Source: Paramecium octaurelia (lineage: Eukaryota > Ciliophora > Oligohymenophorea > Peniculida > Parameciidae). Taken from it: a DNA stretch of 64,000 nucleotides. Position numbers and translations under genes: made by a program. How positions within the stretch are numbered: the stretch's first letter is position 1; every line of letters begins with the position of its first letter. Below are positions 1-15,100 of the stretch, piece after piece. The stretch lies in NCBI GenBank assembly GCA_905182995.1, contig CAJJDP010000004.1:310001-374000 (forward strand), read 5' to 3'. Below the pieces are notes generated by a model. The model was not told the DNA's origin. It did no database searches and saw only the letters and a program-made list of their open reading frames with translations.

Positions 1-826
1 GATTTATATCTATTTATTAAGTGATATGAGTGAGAAAGTGCTTGATGGAAGTTAAACAGAACCAAGTGTATTGAAATGGCATCCAAAAGGAAATGTTATT
101 TTGGCAGGGTTCTAAGATTCTACTTTATGGATGTGGAATGGAGTTACTGGTGAAGTAATGAGTGTATTTGCTGGTCATGAGGCAGAGATTACATGTGGTG
201 GTTTCACTCTGGATGGTAAATTAGTTGTGAGTGGCTCGGCTGATCAATCATTTAGAGTTTGGAAACCAAATACTTCTGAATAAGTTTTTAAAATAAGTTC
301 AGTTTCACACAAGCATAATTATCATAAAGATGATGTTGTCTGTTTTGTATAGCATCATAAATAACCAATAATTGCGACTGGAAGTAGTGATTCCACTATT
401 GCATTCATAAATTTTGAGGATGGAAAAGTAAATTCTAATCTAACTTTTAGGTTATTGGCAAAAGCGATCCATTAGGAGACAGCATTGTTGAGTTATGTTT
501 CATAGGAACTAATTAACCTATTATTGTTGCTGGAGATATGTCAGGTTCTGTGTATATATATAATTGGAATTCAATGAAATTAATTGAAAAACTCTGTTTA
601 TGCAAAGTAATTTATAAACATCTATAATTAGAATTCAATCACTAAAATTTTGTTTTATAATCAACAATTCCACATCTCTAGTTTAGATGGTAAAATTGTC
701 ACATTCGATGTAAGATAAATGCACAATTACAGAGTACTTCAAGCTAAATCAGGGATCTATGAAATGATTGTTGAAGAAGGGTGGATTTTAGTTGGTTGTG
801 AGAATGGTTTTGTATATGTTTATTGA
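1..826 (+). CDS. WD40-repeat protein, AAMP/Sqt1-like (3' part)
   Basis: The gene enters from the left edge. Three exons (2-427, 451-606, 632-826) give the last 258 residues and a TGA stop. The introns at 428-450 (23 nt) and 607-631 (25 nt) are both GTA...TAG and keep the frame. WD-type blades are visible: a WHPKGNVILAGFQDSTLWMW segment near visible residue 27, then a GHEAEITCGGF...SGSADQSFRVW repeat near residue 60. The 'WHP..N.ILAG..D.T.WMW' signature followed by 'GH.A..TCG.F..DGK' is typical of the AAMP/SQT1 group, whose yeast member is a ribosome-biogenesis chaperone for an uL16-type protein. That functional assignment is inferred from family resemblance only; other cytosolic WD40 propellers cannot be excluded without the N-terminus. 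Confidence 0.85.
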
Positions 827-991
827 TTTTCTTTATATTTTTGATAACCACTTTCTCATTAATCATGTAATGGATCATTTTTTGTTTTGAATTAATATTA
901 GTTTGTTATGTTGTACATATTAAATTTTTAATATTATTTAAAATAGCTTAGTTAATAACAATTATAATAAAATTTAGTGATAATCAAGATT

Positions 992-1676
992 TCATTACTT
1001 CGCTAATAAGACTTAATAATTTTAATTCAAACTTTCATTTTCTTTTCTTAATTGTTCATTTTCTATAATATAACCACTCAAGCAACCTAAATGTCTTTTT
1101 ATAGAGGCCTAAGAATATAAAAATTACTACATTTTCATCCTATAGTTACTTTAATTAAACTTTTAAAGAATCATTTTCTAATTGAGATTTGTTTATTTCA
1201 AATTTCAATTGATCAACTTAATCGTTGGAACCCTAATTACATTTTCTAACTTTGGTTTTCAATTCATCTATTTATTTTAACCTTTCTTAGTCTAAATATA
1301 TATTTTAAGTTTAGCTTTCAAGCATTTATTTAGTATGCTAATCCTTTTCAAGCTTTAACTTACTAATTTCTTATTCTAACTCAGCTATTGTTTTTTCAGC
1401 TTTTAATAATTTTCTTTTGTGCTTATCACAATCACCAGTTTTTTCAAGAATCATTTCTGTCAAAATCTTCTACTCACAATCTAATCCTCTAAATTTATTC
1501 AATTCCATTTATTAAGCATTATTTTCATTTTTTAATTATTATATTTCTTCCATCTTTGTTTTGAGTGATTAATTCAACCTCTAATTCTCTTCCATTAAAA
1601 GCTGAATTCTCTATTCAACTTTACTGAGATCTCTATTTTAATTCTCTTTCGTGTTGTTTATTTTAAGTTACTACAT
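992..1676 (-). CDS. Coiled-coil protein, unknown function
   Basis: Two exons on the minus strand (1676-1131 and 1108-992) around a 22-nt GTA...TAG intron (1109-1130) give a 220-residue protein ending in TGA. The start is the first ATG in the open frame, at 1676. The sequence is almost wholly charged and helical, rich in E, K, Q and L with heptad-like spacing (for example ELEQEISKLKLEKDQ and QLKFEINKSQLENDSLKVQL). There is one Cys-containing stretch near residue 75 and no signal peptide or membrane segment. Its 3' end faces the WD40 gene tail to tail, 165 bp away. I do not recognise a family; a structural or cytoskeletal role would be a guess. Confidence 0.8.
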
Positions 1677-3119
1677 TAATCAGTCTGTTAAAATTTACAA
1701 ATAAAATTATTCAACAATATAAACAAAAACTAAACTTTTTTTATCAAAAATAATACAAAATAAAAGAATATATTTTAGATGATTTTCTTTCTATACAATG
1801 TAAAATTAAGATAGGTTCTGTAGCTAAGACAGTATAATTATTATTTTCATAATATTAATACAAATTTGATGAATATGTAATTAAATTAAAATAATTATTT
1901 TTGATTAAAAATGTTGTTAAATTCTGGGTTAAAAAGTAAGAAGATTTAAATAAATTGGAACCGCTAATTAAGAATTAAAGGAGATATTCACGATTATGGA
2001 TACTTTAGAGAAAATGTAGCATAAAATTATCATTAACACAGTACTATGAAGCTGTAATTTTAGAAAATCAAAAATTTTGAATTACAAAAATGTAAATAGT
2101 TAGCCTCTTAATGATAATTTCATAAGATATTGACTTTGGGTTTTTAAAAAACGTATTGAAAAAAATCAATTCTTATAATTTAAATTTGGTTAATAACTGG
2201 CAAAAGGGAAAGGCACCAGTAACATAATTGATAGTAGAGTCTTACTAAATTTAATAATCACTAATAGCACTTATTTATGATAAATAGTCGATTTAAAATT
2301 AATTAATATGGTATTTACTAAACACATTTCAATTAATAAATGAAAATTTGAAATTTTTCAGGTAGTTTAAAAAATTTCAATAATCAATTAATTTAATACA
2401 AAAATTATCAAATTTTCTTGCTCATTTATATACCATATTTTATAGGGGGTAATATATTTTCCTTTACAGATCAATAAATAATATTAAATTTTAACTTTCT
2501 TCAATACATATAAATAATATATTGTAAATCGTTTAAGTTAGAGTAAAAAGGAGCGAGTTTCAATTTGAAAAAGGCCCTTATATCAATGATTATGGCATTC
2601 TAAAAATTCCAAACTGATTATTGAAACAGGCTCAAAATTAATTTGTCATTATTATTTATTAACTAAAATTCTTATTTAATAAGGCCGCCCTTTATTAAAA
2701 ATCATCGAACAACCAATACTTAGAGTAAAGTAATTATAACGATCTAATAAGGTTTCTGATCATTATAATACAAATAATTCTTTTTTTTAAGATTATGTAT
2801 ATAAAATGATATATTAAAACTGATTTTAACTCTATAGTTTCTTTTAGACATATCTCAAATGTTAATTCTTCCCAAAACTCCTGAATTAATGGCTTTCATG
2901 ATCAAAAAAGAGTACTAATTATTATTTATCGATAATAAAAATAAAAATCTGACAACCAAACAACTTTTTTTTTTGAACAAAATAGAAGGATGGGTAATGA
3001 TCTATTATGAAATATATGGTTATTAATAATGCTAGCATGATATTATAGATTTCTTAATTTAAAAATATAGAAGTTTTGTGGTATTTCTCCATCTGAGATT
3101 TATTATTTTTCATTATTAA
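1677..3119. other. Intergenic, no gene seen
   Basis: About 1.4 kb of very AT-rich sequence without a sustained frame of natural composition on either strand under the TGA-only code. No tRNA, rRNA or simple array was recognised. It separates the coiled-coil gene from the first giant gene, which are divergent, so it should contain both upstream regions. Confidence 0.5.
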
Positions 3120-6100
3120 ATGTTTCATTTAGTATTTTTCCTTACGATTTGCACATACGTCTATGCTTAAACCAAATTCTTATTGCAAGGTCCTCTGCCT
3201 CTCTATATTGATTGTAAAATCTCAAGTCCAAGTAAGGATATCTCCTAAACTTTCAAGTTGAGAATGGGTTTATTGGAAATCAATACTTTTATAATTCTCT
3301 ATCTTAAGACGGAACCCTATTAAATTTGGATAAGATCACTTTTAGCTTGTGGATGCAGGTTCATTCAGATCCATAATTGAAAGAAAAATAACTAATATTT
3401 GCTTTTTATGACGGCAATTAAACAGCTGTAAGAATCATAGTATATTAAGACCATAAATGTGATGCTGTACTATTAAACAGAAAAGGATGGCACTTATTTG
3501 TATTTCATAAACGAGAAATTTTCATAGTAAATAATAAAGCTAAAAATAACTATGTAATTATCAATATAAATATGTAGTATCAATAAAGTATGGAATTTTT
3601 TATTTATTTCAATTGATTAAAGCGCTGATAGTAGTTTTATTAATCTTAAGTTTTTTTCAATCGGAGATACTTCAAATAATCCTTAATTTTCTCAAGCTAT
3701 TGAGACATTAGTAAATTAAAAGTATCAATCCAACATTATTTTAGATTGGTATATATTTTTAATGAACGCTCGAGAATAACAAATGAGATTTTTAATGGGT
3801 TTACTTAAAAAGATCAAAAAGCTTGCATAAATATAGCCAATTTTTACTTTATCAACGGGTGGACCAGTATGGACAGGGAGTTTTATGTTGATTACGATTC
3901 AGAACTTAAATTTGAATTAAAACCTTTTGCATCTGATGGAATAATTGTAAGTACTACTTATCCTGAAATAATCTTAAGAAAGTTCACAATCCCTTTTGAA
4001 TATACTGGAAGTATTGGGATGAACTTTTATAAAAATACATAAATAGTGTATAATTTCTTTGAATAATTGCCCTCAATAACAATAATGTTTTGGGTAAAAC
4101 CTTAAAATCTTGTATCTTCATTTTAATTTTTATCATTGACAGATGATGTATTATAAGAGACAAGCATAGGTTTTGGAGTAAATAAGCTTTACAATCTATT
4201 ATTTTATTAAGGTTTCTCCAAAACACCTGTCTGTCCTTTGTCTTAAAATGCATGGAATCATGTCACAGTTGGTATATTAGATATAAGCATTAATGATGAT
4301 TTTAAGGCATTAAATTAAAGGAAATTATTGAGAATTTTTATTGACAATGTTGAACGAAACTTAACCCTAATTACAAACGTTAAACCTTATAAAAGATTAG
4401 TGTTAGGACCCGTATTTATGGATGATTAGGGATCAGAAATTGTTGAAATTTAAGATATCAAAATTTTTAAAGGATTTGGAATTAGATAAACTTATAATCA
4501 AGATTGTTAAATATTTGTTGGCGCCTATTGTGCATTTTGTAAATCGAACACTCATTACTGTAAAGAATAGGATCCTAATGATGATACAAAATTTTATATA
4601 TGTCCAGCTGGATATAAATATGAAAATTACTTATGCACAAAAATAATAATTCCAAACTGTCTCAGAATGTCATCATCATCACCTTCATGTGAAATTTGTG
4701 ATTAGAATTATAACTTAATTAGTGGCTTATGTTAATTAAAGACTTTAGTGGCATCTACCCCATTCACTTGTAGTGATTCAAGTGCAAGACTTTGTTCATT
4801 GAACACTACTTCAGATATAATTCTCAAATCTTCAACTACTAAACAGGTAAGTAAATTATGCAATAATAATAAATATTCTAATGCTCAATCAACATGCACT
4901 TCATTAGCAGTACCTTATTGCGATAAAGCTTAATATTAAAGTGCCTGTAATTAATGCAGCACTAACTTTATTATGACAGATAAAAGAACTTGCTCAACTA
5001 CTTGTCTAAATGTCTTAAAATTTGTTGGATAAAATAATATCTGTGTAGGTAAGTGTGATAGATACTTCTTTAAAGCTATTTGTTAATCTAATAAATATAA
5101 AAGTATAATATAAAATTGTAATCTTTAAAAAAATTGTACAAGCACTGAAGTAGATATTGGTTATTATTGCTTGCCAAAAGAATTCAGTACTATAGGTAAA
5201 ACTCTAAATTGCTTAAATAAAATAGCGACTTGCAATTCAATCTGCAAATATTGTTTTGGAACTGAAAGCACTCATTGTTTGGGATGTAATTCGGGTATGT
5301 ATTATAACCCTTATATGACAACTTGTATGCCGAACTGCAATAACGCAGCTAAAGGTAATATCTTTTTATTCAATAACTTAAATAATTTCTTATGTGAAAA
5401 GGAATGCCCAACTAACTTATATACATAGAATTCTGATTGTGTCACAGTATGTAGTGCTGGATATAAATTATATGATAGAAAATGCATTCTAACAAATTTA
5501 AATGCAACATATGAAGTAGTATTAGATCTCCCTGATTATGTACCACCAACTTAAATGGTTGTACTAAAGTATTGTCCCTAACTTTGTAAATAATGTACAA
5601 GTTAAACAGTATGCACCAGTTGCTTAAATCAGTATCCAATGGATTAAAATATGTGTGTTAAGTCATGCTATCCCCAATACTTAGAAGTAATAGATAATGT
5701 TGGTTCATGTAGAACATCATGTTAACCTCATGATTTGATTTATGAAAATGATAACATTAATGGATATCAGATTAATTAATGCTTTAAGATAAAATGTGGT
5801 TCTATAAGAGCGAATAAAGATTATTAAACTTTCCTTCACTAATCTGACTCTCATCGATGCATGTATCCTTGTGAAGACGGATATTATGGTAATACTTTAC
5901 TCTTATAATGCTTACCTTGTAATCCTATTTGTGCTACTTGCTCACAAAGTGCAATCTTCTGCACTTCTTGTCCATACTTTAAATTTTTGGATTAATCAGG
6001 TTGCTACGCATCTTGCTAAGGTAAGTATCAAAATTATTTGAACTCAAAATGTGAAGGATCATGTTCATTGGGATTTTAGGTGATGGATGTGGCCAAAAGT

Positions 6101-9100
6101 ATATATGCATGTGTTGAGTATTGTGGAGCCAACTATCCAACTTATGAGTATTCTTGGAATAATAGATGTTATGAAGAAGCACCAACGGTAGGAGCTTATT
6201 GTGAAGACAAGAATTGTTATAATTGCAATTATAAGTGTAAAACCTGTTCTGGTCCAAACTAAAATTAATGTTTAAGTTGTAAACCTAAATCATATCTACT
6301 AAACAATGAGTGCGTGAAATAGTGCTATCCATTATATTATGATAATATAAAATGGAAATGTGTTGATAATTGTACTGACTCTATATAAACCTCCGGCTGG
6401 TAAAATGTTAATGGTTCCTCCGTAATAGTTACATATTGTTCAGTTACTTGCTTGTTTTATTAGTATTAATTCAAAGAAATATGCTATAATTCTAAACCTC
6501 CAGAAACATATTGCTTATAGAGAACCAATTATTATTTTTGTGATAGTTGTGCCTCAGTTTGCAAAGAATGTCAAAATGCTTACTCTACATCCTGCTCAAG
6601 ATGTTCACCCGGTGCTTATTTATATGGAACTACATGCTATTCAGATTGTCCAAACAATGCACCTTATAAGGATTAAAGCAGACTTTAATGCGTGACGAAT
6701 TGCGATTACTATGCTGAAAATGGAATTTGCGTTTATTCTTGTTCCTCTTCATATTACTAATTTCCAGACTTAAGAACATGTTACCAAATGGGTTGTCCTA
6801 TTGGAACTTATAATCTGAAATACACTAAATATTGCTATAGATGTTACACTGGGTGTGCAACTTGCACAAACGGTTATTAAGATGGATGTTTGACTTGCTA
6901 AGTTGGATACTTTATGAATGGAGGGACAACATGTATTAATTAATGCTTAGTTGAACCTGATTTAGTTTAAGATTGGGTTAACAGTAAATGTGTTTAATAA
7001 TGTCCTTATGGAACTTTCATTAGAACATTAGATAGTGGGGCGCTTGCTTGTACTGAAGATTGTCCCAAATATTATTATTCAAACATATGCGTTTCAGAAT
7101 GTCCAAGCCAAACTTATTTAGATAAAAAAATTTGCAGAAGTTGTGCAGGTCCTTGTTCAGAATGTTTTGGCGTTAAAGTAAATGAGTGCACTAAATGTGA
7201 TATTGGTTATTATAGAGACGAAACAACTTGCTATGCTGTTTGCCCTGATCCTAAGCCTTATGCAAATTTAGCTGACTCAACCTGTGTGACTACTTGTCCA
7301 GACTACTTATATTTGAAAAAGAATTATTGCTTTAGTCCTTGTCCTGGATTCTTATATTAATATGAATTAAACAGCAAAAGAGAATGTGTAGATTAATGCT
7401 ATTCAAATTCATACTTATGGCTTGGTAAATGCTATCAATGTGATCCTATTTGTAAAGAGTGTTTTGGGCCTAATAACGGTAATTGTCTTGAATGTAAACT
7501 TCCTTACTTTTTGGATGAGTAAACTTGTGGAAATACTTGCCCTTAGTTTTATGATTTAACAGATCATGTTTGCAAAGATGCATGTCCGGTTAATTTAGTA
7601 ATCTAAGGAATGAATTGTTAAAATACATGCGATTTAGGATATTTAGTGTATAATTAAGTTTGCATTCAATCGTGTCCATCATTTGCATATCAAGTTAATA
7701 ATTACTGTTATGATTGCAATCTATATTGCAAGACATGTTTTGGACCAACAGCTGATGAATGTGGATCTTGCATTGACAATTATTATTTAGAACAACAGAG
7801 TTGTAAATCAGTGTGTCCTAAGTTTTATAATAAAGAAAATAATACATGTATGGAGGATTGTAGTAGTATGTATGAAATAACAGAAAAAAAAGAATGCGTT
7901 ACAACTTGTCCATCATAATATATCATCTGTGAATCTAAATGTATTTAAGTTCTATAGGATGGATATTATTTAGATGGTAATCAATGTTAAAAATGTAATT
8001 CTAAATGTTTAAAATGCACCTCACCAACAGTTTGCTAAGCTTGCGCCAAAAATTTTTATCTTGAAGTAACTTCTTGTGTGAATTTTTGCTCAAATGAATA
8101 TTTGTTCATGGATCCCATTTCAAGTTCTTGTGTCACTAAATGTCCTTCTACTTTATACCATTTAGAGTCATTTGGTAAAAGATTCTGTGTGTCAGATTGC
8201 CCTTATAAACATTATGATCAATGTGTATCAGCTTGTCCAAGTGGAATGTATCCAAAAGATACTATCTGTACTTAATGTCCAAAATATTGCAATGAATGCG
8301 AGTCAGCTACAAAATGCTCATCCTGTTTATTTGGTTATTATTTATAAGATGAACAATGCTAACTAAGTTGCACAACTGGAAAAACAGATAGAAAGAACAT
8401 TAAATGTGTTGATGAATGTGACCCTTCCTTATTTGAATATTAAAATGAATGTTTAGAAAATTGTCCTACTGATCCAATTCTATATAGAAATAAATAGATA
8501 TGTGCTCTTAATTGCCCAATAAATACCTACCAAATTGAATAAGAGTGTAAGGATTGTGATTCATCCTGTACAATATGTATTGGACCCTCATTTTAAGATT
8601 GCATCACTTGTTCGGACGGTTATTATCTAGATAATCAAATTTGCACATAAACATGTTCAAAATTATATGATGATGTCAACAAATAATGTGTACTTACTTG
8701 TCCTACTAATCTGTTCTAAGATCTAGATAAATGTGTTGCAATTTGTGGTATATATGAGTACAATAGTGTATGTGTCAATACTTGTCCACCATTAACGTAC
8801 GTTTTAAATAAAAAATGCTATGATTGTTCTGAAAATTGTCAGGAATGTAATTCTTTTGGATGTATTAAATGTGCTGTTGGTACCTATTTAGATGATGGGT
8901 TATGTAATAACTATTGCCCATATTATTACAACGATGTTAATAATGAATGTGCATAATTATGCCCTAAAGATACATACTTATATATTGACCATTGTTACTC
9001 TCAATGTCCATTGAGTACTTTTTAGTATAAGAAAGATTGTCTTCTAGCTTGTCCATCTTTAACAGTATTATAGAATACTTAATGTGTATAATGTCCTGAA

Positions 9101-12100
9101 AGATGTTTAACATGTAAGAGTGAATATGAATGTTCTAAATGTGAAAGTCCATACTTTTTATTTAATGGTTCCTGTGTTGTGCATTGCCCATTATAATTAC
9201 CATATGAAGATATTAATAATGGCCAATGTGTGTCTGTTTGTCCACCAGAAGCTTATGAGAGAGGATATGAATGTGTGAAAGAATGTAATTTAATCATATA
9301 CTAAAAATAATGTCTTTAAACTTGCCCTACAGGATATTATGGTAATGATTATTGTAAGCCATGTCGGTTAGAATGTAAAGCATGTTCAAGTTTTGAAGTA
9401 TGCACTGAATGTAATGATAACTTTTTCCTTGAATTTAATTAATGTGATACATTATGTACGAAAATTAAGGATTTAAAATCCAAATCATGTGTTGATACAT
9501 GTAACTCATTACTATATAAAAATGTTTGTTATGAAACATGTCCTTAGAACACTTATGAAAATGTAAATGAATGTGTCTTAAGTTGTAATGATGGCTATTA
9601 TGGTTCTCAAGACTTTAAATGTCTAAAGTGTCCTTAATAATGTAGAACTTGCACTAATGCTTTATAATGTACTAAATGCAATATTGGATATTTTCTACAT
9701 AATAAGCAATGTTTGGACTAGTGTCCAGGATAATTTTTTTCGAACCCTTTACTTAATGAATGTTCGACGAAGTGTCCTTAAACTACATTTATATTTTAAA
9801 ATTCATGTCTGTTTGAATGTCCAACTGAATATTTAAATGATATGGAAAATTATAAATGTGTGAATAGTTGTGGATCTTAATAATATTTAAGTAAAAAGAA
9901 CTGTTTAAGATGTGCAATAGAATGTGAATCTTGTACTGGCAGAGGAAATAATAATTGTATCAAATGTGCAAGTGGGTTTACATTAACTGAAGATGGACTT
10001 TGCTTAGGTAGTTGTAAAGATGGATATTATCAGTCAGATAGTTCATGTCAAAAATGTCTACATAAATGCTAAACTTGTGAAAATGGAACTGATTGTACTA
10101 AATGTAGAGGTACTAATCGAAATGCTCAAGATTGTTCTTGTTCAAAAGGATATTATGATGATGAATACTAGGATGATTGTAAAAAATGTCCTTGTGATGA
10201 ATGTACTGCTGGTGATAACTGTCTTATATGCAGAAACAATTTATAAGTTCCAAAATGCTCTTGTGATCGAGTCCTTAATGATGATTGGTGTATAACATGT
10301 CAAGTAGCAAAAGTCAATATCTATTACACTGATGATCTTAACGAAATAATTGTTTATTTTGGATATTTGATTTCTGTTGATTTAATTAATCCCTTTTAAC
10401 CTTCAGATTGTTCTTTATGGTTTGATAATTCTGAAATCTTTGGTTAAAATGCTTAATGTNGCCCATATTATTACAACGATGTTAATAATGAATGTGCATA
10501 ATTATGCCCTAAAGATACATACTTATATATTGACCATTGTTACTCTCAATGTCCATTGAGTACTTTTTAGTATAAGAAAGATTGTCTTCTAGCTTGTCCA
10601 TCTTTAACAGTATTATAGAATACTTAATGTGTATAATGTCCTGAAAGATGTTTAACATGTAAGAGTGAATATGAATGTTCTAAATGTGAAAGTCCATACT
10701 TTTTATTTAATGGTTCCTGTGTTGTGCATTGCCCATTATAATTACCATATGAAGATATTAATAATGGCCAATGTGTCTCTGTTTGTCCACCAGAAGCATA
10801 TGAGAGAGGATATGAATGTGTAAAAGAATGTGATTTAATCATTTACTAAAAATAATGTATTTAAACATGCCCTACTGGATATTATGGTAATGATTTTTGT
10901 AGGCCATGTCGATTAGAATGTAAAGCATGTTCAAGTTTTGAAGTTTGCACTGAATGTAATGATAACTTTTTCCTTGAATTTAATTAATGTGATACATTAT
11001 GTACAAAAATTAAGGATTTAAAATCAAAATCATGTATTGATTCATGTAACTAATTACTATATAAAAATGTTTGTTATGAAACTTGTCCTTAGAACACTTA
11101 TGAAAATATAAATGAATGTGTCTTAAGTTGTAATGATGGCTATTATGGTTCTCAAGACTTTAAATGTCTAAAGTGTCCTTAATAATGTAGAACTTGCACT
11201 AATGCTTTATAATGTACTAAATGCAATATTGGATATTTTCTACATAATAAGCAATGTTTGGACTAGTGTCCAGGATAATTTTTTTCGAACCCTTTACTTA
11301 ATGAATGTTCGACGAAGTGTCCTTAAACTACATTTATATTTTAAAATTCATGTCTGTTTGAATGTCCAACTGAATATTTAAATGATATGGAAAATTATAA
11401 ATGTGTGAATAGTTGTGGATCTTAATAATATTTAAGTAAAAAGAACTGTTTAAGATGTGCAATAGAATGTGAATCTTGTACTGGCAGAGGAAATAATAAT
11501 TGTATCAAATGTGCAAGTGGGTTTACATTAACTGAAGATGGACTTTGCTTAGGTAGTTGTAAAGATGGATATTATCAGTCAGATAGTTCATGTCAAAAAT
11601 GTCTACATAAATGCTAAACTTGTGAAAATGGAACTGATTGTACTAAATGTAGAGGTACTAATCGAAATGCTCAAGATTGTTCTTGTTCAAAAGGATATTA
11701 TGATGATGAATACTAGGATGATTGTAAAAAATGTCCTTGTGATGAATGTACTGCTGGTGATAACTGTCTTATATGCAGAAACAATTTATAAGTTCCAAAA
11801 TGCTCTTGTGATCGAGTCCTTAATGATGATTGGTGTATAACATGTCAAGTAGCAAAAGTCAATATCTATTACACTGATGATCTTAACGAAATAATTGTTT
11901 ATTTTGGATATTTGATTTCTGTTGATTTAATTAATCCCTTTTAACCTTCAGATTGTTCTTTATGGTTTGATAATTCTGAAATCTTTGGTTAAAATGCTTA
12001 ATGTNGATGATGGGTTATGTAATAACTATTGCCCATATTATTACAACGATGTTAATAATGAATGTGCATAATTATGCCCTAAAGATACATACTTATATAT

Positions 12101-15100
12101 TGACCATTGTTACTCTCAATGTCCATTGAGTACTTTTTAGTATAAGAAAGATTGTCTTCTAGCTTGTCCATCTTTAACAGTATTATAGAATACTTAATGT
12201 GTATAATGTCCTGAAAGATGTTTAACATGTAAGAGTGAATATGAATGTTCTAAATGTGAAAGTCCATACTTTTTATTTAATGGTTCCTGTGTTGTGCATT
12301 GCCCATTATAATTACCATATGAAGATATTAATAATGGCCAATGTGTCTCTGTTTGTCCACCAGAAGCATATGAGAGAGGATATGAATGTGTAAAAGAATG
12401 TGATTTAATCATTTACTAAAAATAATGTATTTAAACATGCCCTACTGGATATTATGGTAATGATTTTTGTAGGCCATGTCGATTAGAATGTAAAGCATGT
12501 TCAAGTTTTGAAGTTTGCACTGAATGTAATGATAACTTTTTCCTTGAATTTAATTAATGTGATACATTATGTACAAAAATTAAGGATTTAAAATCAAAAT
12601 CATGTATTGATTCATGTAACTAATTACTATATAAAAATGTTTGTTATGAAACTTGTCCTTAGAACACTTATGAAAATATAAATGAATGTGTCTTAAGTTG
12701 TAATGATGGCTATTATGGTTCTCAAGACTTTAAATGTCTAAAGTGTCCTTAATAATGTAGAACTTGCACTAATGCTTTATAATGTACTAAATGCAATATT
12801 GGATATTTTCTACATAATAAGCAATGTTTGGACTAGTGTCCAGGATAATTTTTTTCGAACCCTTTACTTAATGAATGTTCGACGAAGTGTCCTTAAACTA
12901 CATTTATATTTTAAAATTCATGTCTGTTTGAATGTCCAACTGAATATTTAAATGATATGGAAAATTATAAATGTGTGAATAGTTGTGGATCTTAATAATA
13001 TTTAAGTAAAAAGAACTGTTTAAGATGTGCAATAGAATGTGAATCTTGTACTGGCAGAGGAAATAATAATTGTATCAAATGTGCAAGTGGGTTTACATTA
13101 ACTGAAGATGGACTTTGCTTAGGTAGTTGTAAAGATGGATATTATCAGTCAGATAGTTCATGTCAAAAATGTCTACATAAATGCTAAACTTGTGAAAATG
13201 GAACTGATTGTACTAAATGTAGAGGTACTAATCGAAATGCTCAAGATTGTTCTTGTTCAAAAGGATATTATGATGATGAATACTAGGATGATTGTAAAAA
13301 ATGTCCTTGTGATGAATGTACTGCTGGTGATAACTGTCTTATATGCAGAAACAATTTATAAGTTCCAAAATGCTCTTGTGATCGAGTCCTTAATGATGAT
13401 TGGTGTATAACATGTCAAGTAGCAAAAGTCAATATCTATTACACTGATGATCTTAACGAAATAATTGTTTATTTTGGATATTTGATTTCTGTTGATTTAA
13501 TTAATCCCTTTTAACCTTCAGATTGTTCTTTATGGTTTGATAATTCTGAAATCTTTGGTTAAAATGCTTAATGTTATTTATCTTGGAATAGATATGCCGT
13601 TCATATAACACTAAAGCCATATGCATCTGTCACTATTGGAGACAAGTTGAGTTTTAAAAGCTCATTTTATAGAGATGTAGATCAAGGAATTTGCGATGGG
13701 CAATTTATAGAATAATTTATTGAAAACAAAGTAGGAGAACCTAAAAGCTTGTAAAAACCATATATTTTATTTGATATTCCCTCTTTTGTTAGTACTTGTA
13801 AAACAATATATATCAAATAAATTCTATTAGATGGTACTGGTTAAAAAATTTAAAATGTTCTATCTTGGACACTTAAAGAAATGAAGGATGAAGAATAGTA
13901 TTTATAAATGGATGCCTTTTTAGCAAATTAGCTAAATGAAATTACAATACCAATTGGTACATTGTAACCAAATCTTACATATACAATCACAGCAAAATAT
14001 GTTAATTTCTTGCAAAGAGTGAATTTCACCACTTTTACATTCACAACTCTTCCAATACAAGCTCCTTATGTATTTTTATCATATGAACCTCTAATAGCTA
14101 GAGTGTATATATTTGATTGTCATGTCTCGTACTCGGATATGAAAAATGAATTTAATGTTGCTATTGAAATAACAGATGGTAAAAATAAAACATATATCTC
14201 ATTAACATAATAAATAAATCCAATTTATGAAATTGCACTAAATGAATCTCTACTTCCTAAAGAAACTCCTTTACTATTTACTGCTTCAACAGGAAGTTCT
14301 ATTATAATAGAAACTATTTATCTAAAATCAAAACTAATTGATATTAAATTTTTATAAAAAGATAGATTTATTGGATTAGATAATCAAATTAATGCAAGAG
14401 GGTATGATAGAAATATATAGGATGAAATTTTGAGTACAATGGAAATTAATTATGAATGGCAATGTAATAACTTATTTAATTTATAACCTTGTAAAACTGA
14501 TGAGAACTAAATTATGCAATTTCCTTCTAGAAGAGTAGTCAATATTTTTGCTGATAGTTAAAATACAACTTTAGTGTTCTTTGCAAAAGCATCGAAAGGA
14601 GATAGATGGACAGTCAAAGAATAGTTAATAGTAATCACAGATTTTAACATCGAAGAACAATTTTATATCAATAATAATGATCCTTAAAATTCCATTAATG
14701 CAAATGATGAAGTAACAATCTTAATAAAAAAATAATAAAAGTATGCCTTTATTATTCAATAACACAAAATTTTATAGTCCATGAAAATATCAAGTTTGTC
14801 ATTAAAATTTAGATTGGCTGGTTTAACTACTGATTATATCAGTCCTGTCTACATCTATTTGGTACCAGGTAATGAATCAATCGCTTTCAAATTGAATGAT
14901 CCTCCTCAACAAATGTATTTCCAGATTGAGCCATTGGTTGGAGAATCTCTAGATTATTTTAATTACTCTCTTTCAAATCTTTAAGCTGGAAATTCAATAA
15001 GTTTCTATTATTATTTTGAAAATTCCATTCTTGAAAATGATGTTAATACATAATCTGTAATTCATGGAATACCATTAATCACAGACTCAAAGGAAACTGT

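Noticed and set aside
1677-3119. Possible transposon or internal eliminated sequence remnant in the long spacer
   Set aside because: No terminal repeats, transposase-like frame or TA-flanked inverted ends could be recognised.
10624-10842. Minus-strand frame repeated at 12194, 42390 and 43697
   Set aside because: It is antisense to the cysteine-rich coding frame and is repeated only because the underlying block is repeated.
4510-13420. Very many apparent TAA/TAG stops and short overlapping frames
   Set aside because: Reading TAA and TAG as Gln turns the region into one continuous cysteine-rich protein; the short frames are fragments of it or shadows.
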